Numbered from the stretch's first letter, positions 6,664 to 16,803 are shown. The stretch is 64,000 bases of DNA from CBDAKK01 sp965216965 (GCA_965216965.1 CBDCGX010000050.1:79865-143864), one strand, 5' to 3'. A program made the numbers and translations. Notes: generated by a model not told the origin, from the sequence alone.

Positions 6664-9600
6664 TTTGAGGAAGCATCTTCCCTGGAAGAATACCTCTCCT
6701 CATAATTAGGATGGGGTTCTGATTCATTGTTTCATCAGAATTATAAAGAAGTACATCTGCATGATAATCATCTTTAGAAAAAAGTGCATAGAATGCAGGC
6801 AATATAAATAATGTAGTAATTGTAGAAAAACTTAGTCCAACCGCAATAGTGCTTGCCATAGGTTGCCAAATAGGAGATGATCCACTCAATCCCAACGCAG
6901 TAGGAAGAACACCCACAATAGTAGTAAAACTCGTAAGCACTACAGGTTTGAACCTTTGCTTTGACGCTAGCATAATAGCTTTAACATGGGTCATGTTTGA
7001 TGTTTTCTTAAAATTATCATTTGCTGTACTAATAAGCACAATAGCATTATTAACTACTACCCCTACCAATGCAACAAATGAATACAATACAGAAATAGAA
7101 AGTGCCGTTCCACTCAAAAGCAAATATATACTTACCCCTATAGTTGTAAAAAATATCGTAAGCATAATCAAAATAGGTTGAAAATAACTTTTAAATTCAG
7201 CCGTGAGAATTACATAAACAAGAACAATACTAACTAAAAGTAAAACTAAAATACTCTCTAATAAACCAGAAAACTGGTCAAATTCCCCTCCAATTTTAAA
7301 TTCAATTTTCTCTTTCTCATTTGTAATCTCTTGTTCTGCAAGAGCCGCAATACTTGTATTAATTTGCCTCACCCTGCTTCTTGAAAAAGACTCAGCTGTA
7401 ATCCTTACCATTCGCTTACCATTTTCTCTATATATGCTTGCAAGATTTTTTTCCTCTTTTACAGTAGCAAAAGAGGAAAACGGAACTATTGTGCCATCAC
7501 TAGTGGGAAACGTTATAAAAATAATTTCCTTCTTGCTAAGACCAGATTTTGTACCTAATTTAACAACTATATCTGTTTGTTCATTATTAACAAATACAGA
7601 CCCTATAGGATCCTCTGCAAAAAATCTCCGTAAGGTATCTCCAATATAGGCAAGAGTTAATCCATATTGAGCAGCCTTTTCTTTATCTATATCTATAATA
7701 AGTAGTGGCGTCTTAGAAACAAAATTACTTCTTATATTATATAGCTCATCAAAAGTCGAAAGTTTTGCTCTTATTTTTTTTTCTATTCTGCTCATTGCAT
7801 TTAGACTATCTCCACGTATTTGATAACCAATTGCTGGGGTAGAAGGCGGTCCTGAACGTTGCTTCCTAATTCTTACAGAATCTGGTCCTGCAATAGATAC
7901 AATACGACTTCTCACCTCTTCCATGACGATATCCATAGGAATTGCCTTCTTATTTGAATATACACTCTCCACTTCTATTTGAAACTGAGCATTATTTGCC
8001 TTATCTATTCTTATACCTTCTGTATAATCAGGTTCGGTATTTCCTATAAACGTAAGAATATTTTTTACTTTTCCTTCTCTCTGTAATGGAAGTATCTTCC
8101 TTTCCATTCCTTTTACAATTGCATTTGATCTTTGCATTGAAGATCCCGCAGGCATAGTAATATCGACAAAGAAAAAAGGCTGGTCCTCAGTATCATATAA
8201 GCTTACAGGAACAAAGAAAAAGACTGCTATCCCCCCCGAAATAACAATTACAGTTATTATACATACTATTTTTCGGAACTTGAGCACAAAAGACAATACA
8301 TAGCCAACAAAGCACCTAGAAACTTCAAATATTTTCATCTCATGGGTTCTGTCATCTCCCGGAAGCGTCATATAATGAACAGGTATTACCACCAAAGCAC
8401 TTACAGTAGACACAATAAGCGTCACCGTTATAGTAATGGGTACTGGGATTAAAAATTTACCTATAAATCCAGGCATAAATATAAGTGGAAAAAATGTTCC
8501 TATAGTAGTAAGACTTGAAGTTATTATAGGAAAGGCAACGTCATCCAGTCCCTCTATTACTGCCTGCTTTCTCTTCTTTTTATGAAAGTGTCTTAGGCGT
8601 ATTATATTTTCTAAAATAACAATGCTGTGGTCAACTATCATTCCAAGCACTAATACTAAAGCAAAGAGCGTAGAACTATTAAGCGTAATACCAAGTAATT
8701 TTAATACAAAAAAACTTGTAGCGAACGTAAATGGAATTTCTATTGCAGAAATAACAGCCGAACGCCACCCTAAAAAAATAAAAAGCGAAACGAAAAGCAA
8801 AACAAATCCCGTTAAAGCATTTGCAACCAAAACATTTATAGTATTGTTAATACTTTCTGTGGTATCTGCAAATACATTAATAGATATGTCTTGTCCTCTT
8901 TCATCAAATTTATTCTGTAATTTGCCTATATTCTTTTTTATTTTTTTAACAAGCGTAACTGAATCTGCACTTTCTTTTTTGTATACTTTAAATTCAACCG
9001 CGGTTTCTCCATTAAATCGAACTCGTTGTAGTTGAGTATTATAATTACTTGTAACATGTGCAATATCTTTTAACTTTGTAAGATTATTTCCATCTTTTCG
9101 GATAATAATCTCTGAAATATTTTCTGCAGTGGAGAAATTACCAGAAACACGAATATTAAGTTCTTGTGTTTGCGTTCTTAAGACTCCGCCCGGAACAGAA
9201 ACATTCCACTGTGAAATTGCTTTGTTGACCTCTTGCACAGCTATACCACGAGAGCGCAATTGATCTTTATCTAAATTAATTACAATCCTCTTATCAAAAA
9301 GCCCTTTACTTTCTACTCTCATTACTCCATCAATAGTTTTAATGGTATCCCTTACAATTTTTGAGTCGCGTATAATGCCCTCTACCCTTTCATCTGAGGC
9401 ACTTTTTGATGACACCACTACATTTACTATAGATAAGAAATCTAAATATGTAAAATCAACTACGTTGGGACGGAGTGCATTCTTAGGCAGCTCAAGGTTT
9501 CCAATAAGTGCTTGGACTTCTTGATACTTATTCTGAAAATCCTGTGCTGAAAGTGATTGTGAAAATTCTAGTCGTGTAAAATTTAAACCATCAGATATAA

Positions 9601-9847
9601 GTGAATTCATTGTGTTGACTCCACTTATGCCTAGCAACTGCTCTTCTACCTTTTGAGTAATATCTTTTTCTACCTCAAACGCTGTTGCACCAGGATAGGC
9701 AACGAGTATATGCACATAATATAAAGGAACATTGGGATATTGCTCTCTTTGCATTGTAAAAAGCATATAGAGCCCTAACAACGCTAAAGCAACACGCAGT
9801 GTATTAATAGAAATGTGGTTGTTAAGCGCAAATTTTCCTAATCTCAT
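6635..9847 (-). CDS. RND-family efflux pump (AcrB/HAE1-like)
   Basis: The 1070-residue protein has the duplicated RND architecture: a first membrane helix (about 14-31), a large periplasmic loop, helices 2-6 (about 340-500), a central linker, helix 7 (about 535-555), a second loop, and helices 8-12 (about 880-1030). Family marks include the opening VAYPGATAFEVEKDIT and the helix-4 segment LGMIVDHSIVILENI. In the latter, the AcrB Asp-Asp proton relay is Asp-His, as in many non-AcrB members. It exchanges protons for export of hydrophobic compounds or lipids across the envelope. It lies between its adaptor (29 bases upstream) and TolC. Confidence 0.93.
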   Translation of the reverse strand: MRLGKFALNNHISINTLRVALALLGLYMLFTMQREQYPNVPLYYVHILVAYPGATAFEVEKDITQKVEEQLLGISGVNTMNSLISDGLNFTRLEFSQSLSAQDFQNKYQEVQALIGNLELPKNALRPNVVDFTYLDFLSIVNVVVSSKSASDERVEGIIRDSKIVRDTIKTIDGVMRVESKGLFDKRIVINLDKDQLRSRGIAVQEVNKAISQWNVSVPGGVLRTQTQELNIRVSGNFSTAENISEIIIRKDGNNLTKLKDIAHVTSNYNTQLQRVRFNGETAVEFKVYKKESADSVTLVKKIKKNIGKLQNKFDERGQDISINVFADTTESINNTINVLVANALTGFVLLFVSLFIFLGWRSAVISAIEIPFTFATSFFVLKLLGITLNSSTLFALVLVLGMIVDHSIVILENIIRLRHFHKKKRKQAVIEGLDDVAFPIITSSLTTIGTFFPLIFMPGFIGKFLIPVPITITVTLIVSTVSALVVIPVHYMTLPGDDRTHEMKIFEVSRCFVGYVLSFVLKFRKIVCIITVIVISGGIAVFFFVPVSLYDTEDQPFFFVDITMPAGSSMQRSNAIVKGMERKILPLQREGKVKNILTFIGNTEPDYTEGIRIDKANNAQFQIEVESVYSNKKAIPMDIVMEEVRSRIVSIAGPDSVRIRKQRSGPPSTPAIGYQIRGDSLNAMSRIEKKIRAKLSTFDELYNIRSNFVSKTPLLIIDIDKEKAAQYGLTLAYIGDTLRRFFAEDPIGSVFVNNEQTDIVVKLGTKSGLSKKEIIFITFPTSDGTIVPFSSFATVKEEKNLASIYRENGKRMVRITAESFSRSRVRQINTSIAALAEQEITNEKEKIEFKIGGEFDQFSGLLESILVLLLVSIVLVYVILTAEFKSYFQPILIMLTIFFTTIGVSIYLLLSGTALSISVLYSFVALVGVVVNNAIVLISTANDNFKKTSNMTHVKAIMLASKQRFKPVVLTSFTTIVGVLPTALGLSGSSPIWQPMASTIAVGLSFSTITTLFILPAFYALFSKDDYHADVLLYNSDETMNQNPILIMRRGILPGKMLPQNALYKKEAL

Positions 9848-9876
9848 ATCTCATACATATCTTCTAAATCTTATTT

Positions 9877-10995
9877 TTAAAAAGTATCTGTAATACCAAC
9901 AATACTTACATATATCTTCTGCTTATCTATTAGCTTATTTAAAGCAGAAATAATCACTACAGGATTAGCATTACTGTTTTGTATTCCTGAAATAATTTCT
10001 GCACGCCCTAAAAATTCTCTTCCCGTAACAACAGGAACCTTCCTTGCTAGATAGCCTACTGTCCCTTTTTCTGCAAGAAAAATATATTTTTGTTCTTTCT
10101 CTTGGAAGATAATAGATTTGGGAATAATTGGATACAACACATTTCTATGTTCTCCTTCCTTTTCTGTAAATATTTTTACATTGGCCACGAGTCCCGAACG
10201 AATAGCTTCTTTGTCTTTTGGATAAAATATAAGTTCTACTCTAACTCCTCCCGTTTTCACATCTATAGCAGCAGATATAGATTGAACATGTGCCACATAA
10301 AACGTGCCAAGTGCTTGTATTCGCACTTCCGCTTTATTTTCTTTTGATATCCAACCAATAAGACTGTCAGCTATAGACATTTCAACCCTTGCCCACTCCC
10401 TATTTGATATTCTCCCTACTACAGCTCCCTGCGAAATAACACTTCCAACAGAAATAACACGGCTCTTGTCAGAAATATACCCATTCACAGATGCACGTAT
10501 TATTGTATCCTCATATTGGGACTTTGTGGCAGTGTACTGAGTTTGTGCTGCATAATATTTTGATCGTGCATCTACTAATTCTTGTTGTGATATTGCTCCA
10601 TTTTTAAATAATTCTTGAGAACCATTGAGAAATATTTTTGCATTCTTGAGGTCTTGAGCTGCTTTAGAAAACTGATATTTTTGAATAGTTCTTTCCACTG
10701 ATACGAGTACATCACCAGCTTTTACATAATCGCCAAGATTAAAATATACCTTTTCAATAGTTCCTTGTGTCTTAGAGATAATAGTCACTTCATCTTTTCC
10801 AAGCACAATCCCCGTTCCTTCCACCACAGATAGCAATGGAGCACGAACAACTTGAAGCCCTTGAACATAAGTAAGGGGTTCTTCCTTACTTATACTCTCC
10901 TTCTTTGAACAAGACAACAAGAAAACGAGAATAACACCAATAAGCAACATATGTTTATACATATGTTGCGTAATATGGTATATTATCTTCTTCAT
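9877..10995 (-). CDS. Periplasmic adaptor (membrane fusion) lipoprotein of the RND pump
   Basis: The 372-residue lipoprotein has a signal ending VFLLSC. The mature part has a barrel-sandwich/lipoyl half (DEVTIISKTQGTIEKVY, GDYVKAGDVLVSVE), a short alpha-hairpin (about 105-160), the second lipoyl half (RASVNGYISDKSRVISVGS), and beta-barrel and membrane-proximal domains. This is the HlyD/AcrA order. It bridges the pump and TolC across the periplasm. The start ATG 10995 has GAGG 8 bases upstream. It is the first gene of the three-gene efflux operon. Confidence 0.9.
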   Translation of the reverse strand: MKKIIYHITQHMYKHMLLIGVILVFLLSCSKKESISKEEPLTYVQGLQVVRAPLLSVVEGTGIVLGKDEVTIISKTQGTIEKVYFNLGDYVKAGDVLVSVERTIQKYQFSKAAQDLKNAKIFLNGSQELFKNGAISQQELVDARSKYYAAQTQYTATKSQYEDTIIRASVNGYISDKSRVISVGSVISQGAVVGRISNREWARVEMSIADSLIGWISKENKAEVRIQALGTFYVAHVQSISAAIDVKTGGVRVELIFYPKDKEAIRSGLVANVKIFTEKEGEHRNVLYPIIPKSIIFQEKEQKYIFLAEKGTVGYLARKVPVVTGREFLGRAEIISGIQNSNANPVVIISALNKLIDKQKIYVSIVGITDTF

Positions 10996-11106
10996 CTACA
11001 TAGCCTCTTTAAAATACATTTTCAAACTGTATATCACAGCACATATACAATTATTCTTAATCTTAAGTATATATGCTTTTTGTTGAAACAACATGTTTTT
11101 ATATAA

Positions 11107-11127
11107 ATCTTATCAAAATAATAAGAT
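11107..11127 (-). terminator. Hairpin downstream of ribA, weak terminator candidate
   Basis: ATCTTAT (11107-11113) pairs perfectly with ATAAGAT (11121-11127) around a 7-base loop, 25 bases past the ribA stop. Read on the minus strand it is followed by TTTATAT, a poor T tract. It could be the end of the efp-ribA transcript. Confidence 0.35.
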
Positions 11128-11151
11128 GAAACGTTATAAATACTTACCTAT

Positions 11152-11745
11152 TTACAAATAATGATCCATCTTTTTTTGTTTTGTTTCAAGATATTTTCTA
11201 TTATGCTTATTTATTTTTTGAGGAATAATCGGCACTCTCTCAACAACTACAATTCCATTATTTTGCAGTTGTAAGACTTTTTCTGGATTATTTGTCATCA
11301 ATTTTACAGAGGCAACACCCAAATCTTGCAATATAAACGCTGCAATAGAAAAATCTCTTGCATCTATAGGATGTCCCAGCTTTATATTTGCCTCAACAGT
11401 ATCAAACCCCTTAGACTGCAAATTATATGCCTTTATTTTTTCCGAAAGTCCTATTCCCCTTCCTTCTTGTCGCAAATACAATACCACCCCAGTTTTTTCT
11501 TCCTCAATACGCTTAAGACTAATATTAAGTTGTTCTTTGCAATCGCAACGAAGAGAATGAAATACTTCACCTGTCAAACACTCTGAGTGAATTCTACATA
11601 ATATTGTCTTTTTTGTAGCAATATCTCCCTTTACAAGGGCAACGTGCTCCTTGTTTTGATCATCTTGATATATATAAATAGAAAAGACTCCGTGTTCAGT
11701 GGGAAGCGTGCTTTGTACTATGAATGTTATAGTATTTGTTTCCAT
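11152..11745 (-). CDS. ribA: GTP cyclohydrolase II
   Basis: The 197-residue stand-alone enzyme opens the imidazole ring of GTP, the first step of riboflavin synthesis. Visible marks are RIHSECLTGEVFHSLRCDC with the three zinc cysteines (about 60-72), YLRQEGRGIGL (catalytic loop), DARDF and MTNNPEKV. There is no fused RibB (DHBP synthase) domain. I chose ATG 11745 because AAGG lies 5 bases upstream and the upstream in-frame codons are the end of efp. It follows efp by 10 bases, so the two are cotranscribed. No other rib gene is in the window. Confidence 0.93.
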   Translation of the reverse strand: METNTITFIVQSTLPTEHGVFSIYIYQDDQNKEHVALVKGDIATKKTILCRIHSECLTGEVFHSLRCDCKEQLNISLKRIEEEKTGVVLYLRQEGRGIGLSEKIKAYNLQSKGFDTVEANIKLGHPIDARDFSIAAFILQDLGVASVKLMTNNPEKVLQLQNNGIVVVERVPIIPQKINKHNRKYLETKQKKMDHYL

Positions 11746-11755
11746 GATAACCTTG

Positions 11756-12319
11756 CTACAAACGTGCTCTCTCAACATATTCGCCATTCTCTGTATTTAT
11801 TACTACTTTTTCCCCTTCCTTTATAAATCCAGGAACCTTTACCTGTATTCCCCCTTCACATTCTACAATTTTAGTTACACCTGTAGTTGTATCTCCCTTT
11901 ACAGCATCGGCAGACGTTATAACAGTAAGAATAACTTTAGGTGGAAGAATAATATCCACTAAGTTCCCCTCCAGAAGAACCATTTGATACGATTCCCCTT
12001 CTTTAAGATAGTACTTATAATGAGCCAATGCTGTTATATTAATATTATATTGCTCAAAGGTTTCATTATCCATGAAAAAATATCTTTGGTCATCTTGGTA
12101 TAAATACTGTCCCTGTTTATTCATAACATCTGCACATTCCAGATTATCTTGTGTTTTAATTGTTTCTTTAAGTACTTGTCCACTTATAAGCCCTTTTAGC
12201 TTACAACGAACAAATGCCGATCCCTTTCCTGGGTTTACAAATTCTCGTTCTACCACACAAAATGGTTCATTGTTTTTATAAAAGATATACATTCCTTTCT
12301 CTATTTGTCCTGCTTTCAT
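11756..12319 (-). CDS. efp: Translation elongation factor P
   Basis: The 187-residue protein relieves ribosome stalling at polyproline stretches. It shows the three-domain EF-P pattern: KOW-like domain I with FVNPGKGSAFVRCKLKG (the tip lysine that is modified in many species, about K32), domain II with RYFFMDNETFEQYNI, and domain III with GDTTTGVTKIVECEGGIQVKVP. The start ATG 12319 sits 6 bases behind a TGGTATAAT extended -10 box and has no ribosome binding site, so a leaderless mRNA is predicted. It is followed by ribA. Confidence 0.95.
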   Translation of the reverse strand: MKAGQIEKGMYIFYKNNEPFCVVEREFVNPGKGSAFVRCKLKGLISGQVLKETIKTQDNLECADVMNKQGQYLYQDDQRYFFMDNETFEQYNINITALAHYKYYLKEGESYQMVLLEGNLVDIILPPKVILTVITSADAVKGDTTTGVTKIVECEGGIQVKVPGFIKEGEKVVINTENGEYVERARL

Positions 12320-12325
12320 ATATCA

Positions 12326-12334
12326 ATTATACCA
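12326..12334 (-). promoter_or_regulatory. Extended -10 promoter of efp (leaderless)
   Basis: On the minus strand TGGTATAAT ends 6 bases before ATG 12319, which places the transcription start on the A of the start codon. No convincing -35 is needed or seen. Confidence 0.65.
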
Positions 12335-12542
12335 TAATCTATTAAAGATGCTTTATACTCATCTCTCCTTAGGATGATTATACAACAAATACTACAAACA
12401 CATGTCTTAACTTATAACTACAAGATTCCTTTACCCCCCACACTATCTTACTTTATTCCATTTACAACCACAAAATATTGCCATAAACAATATCATACCA
12501 ATACACAAATAATATTATTTATAAAAAATACCACTTTACTTA

Positions 12543-12572
12543 TTGACACTATTTTTACAAAAATACTATCAT
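12543..12572 (+). promoter_or_regulatory. Promoter of glnA
   Basis: TTGACA (12543-12548), an 18-base spacer and TATCAT (12567-12572) give a good sigma-70 promoter with a leader of about 80 bases. The 339-base region between the divergent efp and glnA starts (12320-12658) otherwise shows only low-complexity AT-rich DNA. Confidence 0.65.
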
Positions 12573-12658
12573 CTAAAGTAATAATAAATAAAAATAACAA
12601 AATAGTAGTTTTTTATTGAAATTATACTATTACGTAATAAAATATTAGGAGTTAATAT

Positions 12659-14068
12659 ATGAATTATACTTCAGAATCTATTTTAAAATGGATAAAAGAC
12701 GAAAGTATTGAATATGTAGATATTCAATTTGGCGACATGTTTGGAAGACTGCACCATATCACTTTTGTAGCAACCGAGCTTGACCACTCTCAACTTAAAA
12801 ATGGAATCCCATTTGATGGATCTTCCATACGAGCATGGAAAGGTATAGAAAAATCTGACATGCTTTTTATTCCAGATCCTACTAGTGCCTTTATTGATCC
12901 ATTTAGACAAAGAAAAACTCTAATTGTGTTTGGAGATATCAAAGAACCAAGAGGTGGCGACCTATACACCCGTGCTCCTCGTACCATTGCACAAACAGCA
13001 GTTGAATATCTCCGTAGTACAGGAATTGGCGATGAAATATTCTTTGGACCTGAACCTGAATTTTTTATATTTGATGATGTTGGATTTGAAATTGGCTCCA
13101 ATTACTCCTTTCATCATGTAGATAGTGGTGAAGGATCGTGGAATTCATCTTCAGAAACAGGGGGGCACGGACATACGATACAACCAAAAGAAGGATATCT
13201 TCCAACAACACCCCAAGATAGCCTCATGGATCTTCGATCAGAGATTACTACTCGCATGCAACAAATGAATATGAAAGTACACCTTCATCATCATGAAGTT
13301 GCTGTAGCTCAAGGAGAAATAGGCATAGAATTTAATAATGCCGTTGCCGCAGGTGATGACGTTCATAAATATAAATATGCTGTTAAAAACACTGCCACCG
13401 AGTTTGGGAAATCGGCTACATTTATGCCTAAACCTCTCTATGGAGATAATGGGAGTGGAATGCATGTACATAGCTCAATATGGAAAAACAATAAAAACCT
13501 CTTTGCAGGGGACAAATACGCTAATTTATCTCAAGAAGCATTATATGCAATTGGAGGACTCTTAAAACATGGTCGCTCTATACAGGCATTCACTAATCCA
13601 ACATTAAATAGCTATAAACGTCTTGTTCCTGGCTATGAAGCACCTGTTCGTCTCGCATATAGTGCAACAAATCGATCTGCTGCTATTCGTATTCCTCATG
13701 TAACAAGTGAAAAAGCTCGAAGGTTTGAATTTAGATGTGGTGATGCGTCAGGGAGCCCTTACCTTAATTTTGCAGCAATGACAATGGCAATGATAGACGG
13801 AATTAGGAATCATATAGATCCAGGTGAATCTATGGATAAAAACATATACGATCTCCCTTCTTCTGAACTTAAAAATATCCCCTCTACCTGTGCAAATCTT
13901 GAAATTGCACTAAACACTCTCAAAGAAGATAGTCAATATCTAACAGAAGGTGATGTATTTAGTGACGATTTTATTAACTCTTATATTAACTTTAAAAAGG
14001 AAACAGAAATTGAGCCTGCAAAATTATATCCAAGCTCTTTAGAATTTCAGCTCTACTACACATTATAA
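12659..14068 (+). CDS. glnA: Glutamine synthetase type I
   Basis: The 469-residue enzyme makes glutamine from glutamate, ammonia and ATP, and normally assembles as a dodecamer. Motifs visible: DGSSIRAW (about 52), FFGPEPEFFIFDD (about 126), KVHLHHHEVAVAQGEIGIEF (about 206), MHVHSSIW (about 264), NPTLNSYKRLVPGYEAP (about 318), NRSAAIRIP and RRFEFR. The region KNIYDLP (about 394) retains the tyrosine that is adenylylated in enteric enzymes. The ribosome binding site AGGAG lies 7 bases before ATG 12659. It is monocistronic in context. Confidence 0.97.
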   Translation: MNYTSESILKWIKDESIEYVDIQFGDMFGRLHHITFVATELDHSQLKNGIPFDGSSIRAWKGIEKSDMLFIPDPTSAFIDPFRQRKTLIVFGDIKEPRGGDLYTRAPRTIAQTAVEYLRSTGIGDEIFFGPEPEFFIFDDVGFEIGSNYSFHHVDSGEGSWNSSSETGGHGHTIQPKEGYLPTTPQDSLMDLRSEITTRMQQMNMKVHLHHHEVAVAQGEIGIEFNNAVAAGDDVHKYKYAVKNTATEFGKSATFMPKPLYGDNGSGMHVHSSIWKNNKNLFAGDKYANLSQEALYAIGGLLKHGRSIQAFTNPTLNSYKRLVPGYEAPVRLAYSATNRSAAIRIPHVTSEKARRFEFRCGDASGSPYLNFAAMTMAMIDGIRNHIDPGESMDKNIYDLPSSELKNIPSTCANLEIALNTLKEDSQYLTEGDVFSDDFINSYINFKKETEIEPAKLYPSSLEFQLYYTL

Positions 14069-14178
14069 AATAAACAAATAGTCGTAGAAAGAATAAAGTA
14101 CTATAATCTATACTGTGGCACTTCTTAGAATAAAAAAACTATACTATAAGAACTCATGCTTCCTGGATTATAATTTTA

Positions 14179-15102
14179 ATGAAGAGTAAAATATCATATA
14201 TCATTTTCAAAATCCTTGCTCGCTTCTCCCTTCTGTTTGTATGTGTTTCTTTTATATCTTTTTTCATACTTTACAACATTCCTGGAAATACAAAAGATGT
14301 TCTCACTGGGTTAGAAACGCAGCCCTTATCTATTGGAAACACAATTAATAACCTGCAAAAGCCATTTTGGAAATCATATTATTTATGGTTTTCTCATGCT
14401 ATAAGGTTTGACCTAGGAACATCTCTACTAAATGGGAATCCAGTTACAGCTATTATTGCAAAACGATGGAAAATATCTGCACTCCTTGCATTGCTCAGCT
14501 TCATTCCATCTCTATTTATGTCAATATTCTGGGCACGACATATGTATATATACCAAAAAGAGAGAAAAACAAAGTCTCTTATAACACTTCATGGCGGGTT
14601 ATTGCTTTTAATGTCCTTTACATCTCTTACACTATCTATCTTGCTTGTAATAATTCTCACATTTTTTCATATTCCTATTCCCATCTTTTACGGCACAGGA
14701 CTTTTGCGGTATGTAACCCCAATAACAGTTCTCATAATCGTACAAATTCCAGTTTATGTACGGTCACTTTCAACATCAATTAATATTGTAAAAAGATCTC
14801 CTTTCATCTATTTTTCTCAATCTCTTGGTTTTCCCGAAAGGAAAATATGGTGGTATGAAATATTACCTAATGCATTCTTATTTACACTTGAGATTGTTGC
14901 TATCCAGATAGGATATCTTCTCGGAGGAACAATACTTATAGAGTATCTCTTCTCACTTCCCGGACTTGGAAGTTTACTTGTATATTCTCTTTATTCACGA
15001 GATATTTATGTAATCCAAGCAATAGTACTGCTTAATGCAGCCACTGTCATGATAGTGAGAGAAATAACGAAAAGTATCCGCCCATGTTTCATGGTTACAT
15101 AA
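14179..15102 (+). CDS. Oligopeptide/dipeptide ABC transporter permease, DppB/OppB type
   Basis: The 307-residue inner-membrane protein has six predicted helices. It carries the DppB pattern: an N-terminal helix with FFILYNIPG, the FDLGTSLLNGNPV segment with a nearby IAKRW, and a C-terminal EILPNAFLFTLEIVAIQIG...EYLFSLPGLGSLL segment corresponding to the EAA loop and the family's FxxPGLG motif. It stands alone. The matching binding protein and DppC-type permease lie at 27035-29346 and no ATPase is in the window. TATAAT lies 4 bases before ATG 14179, and no ribosome binding site is seen. Confidence 0.85.
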   Translation: MKSKISYIIFKILARFSLLFVCVSFISFFILYNIPGNTKDVLTGLETQPLSIGNTINNLQKPFWKSYYLWFSHAIRFDLGTSLLNGNPVTAIIAKRWKISALLALLSFIPSLFMSIFWARHMYIYQKERKTKSLITLHGGLLLLMSFTSLTLSILLVIILTFFHIPIPIFYGTGLLRYVTPITVLIIVQIPVYVRSLSTSINIVKRSPFIYFSQSLGFPERKIWWYEILPNAFLFTLEIVAIQIGYLLGGTILIEYLFSLPGLGSLLVYSLYSRDIYVIQAIVLLNAATVMIVREITKSIRPCFMVT

Positions 15103-15143
15103 TATATACATAAAATATTTCTGCTAAATAAAGTATTATTTAT

Positions 15144-15149
15144 TATAAT
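15144..15149 (+). promoter_or_regulatory. -10 box 6 bases before ATG 15156 (leaderless)
   Basis: TATAAT at 15144-15149 is followed by AAACTT and then the ATG. The -35 region is not consensus. No ribosome binding site is present. Confidence 0.5.
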
Positions 15150-15155
15150 AAACTT

Positions 15156-16784
15156 ATGTATTCTCAAAAACCAGAAACTAATGTTGATACAGAAGCAACT
15201 CAAAAAAACAAAAATATAAAAAGAGAATTAACGAAATTTGAACAAAACATAGAGAAAACTATTAAACAAGAACAAGAATACCTCAAAGAACTAGAAATGT
15301 TTTATAATGATCTTATAAAAATCCCTAAAAAGCCAGATTCTCAGTATCAAATATTTACCCGTCCCAATCAGTTTTATAAACAAGTTCTTAATCTTTCTAA
15401 AGAATACTCTGTAGGTTTAAATAAATATATAAATATTCTATTAACAACGCAGTCAGATTCAAGAAAAACACAATACGCCCGCACTCGCATTACCAGTGTC
15501 TTTTGGGATTTTTGTATAGATGCATTAAAAGACTTTTCTAATATTCATGATACCTCACTAATATTCTTTCTCCGCTATGGAATGCTTGTAACATCAGTAG
15601 TGCCCCCACCCATGCTTACAATTATAAACAACATAGACATTACACATCAGCCTAATATTTCTATCTTCTACATAGATGAATGGATCCGTGCTATTACAGA
15701 AGGATTAATATCACAAACACTGCAAGATGAAGTAAAAAAGACAAGCGAAGAAACGAGAGAATCTGTACTGAGCATAATTCACCAACTAAAAAAACAAATA
15801 GAAGCACAAACCAGACATGCAATAACAATAGACAGCGAACTCTCTACTTTTATAGCAGATTTTTCAAGCCAGTCAGATATTATTCTAAACTCCCGAGAGC
15901 CTACAGAAGACGGGTATTCTCTCCCTTATACACAAAACAACATAGAAAAAACAAAAAACATTTATCAAACCATTAGAAGTGTTTTAGCAAAATCAAAAGA
16001 ACTCAAAATCACACACGATATAATTCAAAAAAATAGAGAACAAATCGAAAATCATGAAAGCAAGATTGAACAAGCCATAAATTCAGGTTCGAAAATAATC
16101 TCTAATAGAATGGTATCGGATGAGCTTAATATAATAAGAAAAATGTGTAAAATGACCGCTGGTAGAAGAGGAAATACATTTCCCCTTCTCATAAACACAT
16201 TTTTTACTACAACTGACAATATAGGATATCGCGAAAGAGTAATACAAATACTTCATCAAATTGAAACAACAGATCATACAATATTTAAAAGAACTATTAG
16301 AGGACAAGATATAAGGATATTCCCAAATATCGTTCTTGTTCCCAGTTATGGTGCTTCTGGTTTTTGTTGGGAACCATTTGAACGATATAAAAAGAATACT
16401 AGTTTAGGAAGAATTATTATCCCCATGTATCCCAAAGACCTGCAAATTGCAATATTACATGCACTCGGAGATTTTAGATGGCAATTAGCAAAACAAATTT
16501 CAGGACCACTATGGATGGAAGAAGGCATTACAGGATGGTACTTTCAATGGTTTAACTCAAATATCAAAAAGGGAGATATTAAGAAAAGATTTATAATGGA
16601 TTATATCTACTGGATAAAATGGGAACAAACAGGCGTACAAAAACTAAACAAAGAAGTTCGTGAGATATTCTGGCGGTTTATTCCATTTAACCAGAAAACA
16701 AAGAAAGCACTTATTAGAATTTCTACAATATATCAAGCTCTATATAAAAAGGAACAAAACAGGCTTATGTCTAAGTTTCTTTAG
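15156..16784 (+). CDS. Unknown 542-residue cytoplasmic protein with coiled coils
   Basis: No signal peptide or membrane segment is apparent. Residues about 20-50, 195-225 and 270-320 are charged, Glu/Lys/Gln-rich and coiled-coil-like. The C-terminal half is more globular, with FPNIVLVPSYGASGFCWEPF (about 387), GRIIIPMYPKDLQIAILHAL (about 418) and SGPLWMEEGITGWYFQW (about 447). The last phrase resembles the WxxEGxA stretch of some metallopeptidase-like proteins, but no HExxH motif is present. I do not recognise the family. It precedes the barrel protein gene at 16804 by 19 bases, so the pair is probably cotranscribed. Confidence 0.75.
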   Translation: MYSQKPETNVDTEATQKNKNIKRELTKFEQNIEKTIKQEQEYLKELEMFYNDLIKIPKKPDSQYQIFTRPNQFYKQVLNLSKEYSVGLNKYINILLTTQSDSRKTQYARTRITSVFWDFCIDALKDFSNIHDTSLIFFLRYGMLVTSVVPPPMLTIINNIDITHQPNISIFYIDEWIRAITEGLISQTLQDEVKKTSEETRESVLSIIHQLKKQIEAQTRHAITIDSELSTFIADFSSQSDIILNSREPTEDGYSLPYTQNNIEKTKNIYQTIRSVLAKSKELKITHDIIQKNREQIENHESKIEQAINSGSKIISNRMVSDELNIIRKMCKMTAGRRGNTFPLLINTFFTTTDNIGYRERVIQILHQIETTDHTIFKRTIRGQDIRIFPNIVLVPSYGASGFCWEPFERYKKNTSLGRIIIPMYPKDLQIAILHALGDFRWQLAKQISGPLWMEEGITGWYFQWFNSNIKKGDIKKRFIMDYIYWIKWEQTGVQKLNKEVREIFWRFIPFNQKTKKALIRISTIYQALYKKEQNRLMSKFL

Positions 16785-16803
16785 ATAATTAGAAATTAAT
16801 CTT

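Noticed and set aside
8622..9035. 137-codon open frame antisense to the RND pump
   Set aside because: Shadow of a clear pump gene, with no start signal.
12374..12619. Open frame of 81 codons on the plus strand before glnA
   Set aside because: It covers the glnA promoter, has low-complexity Ile/Thr/Lys content and no ribosome binding site; it is AT-rich chance.
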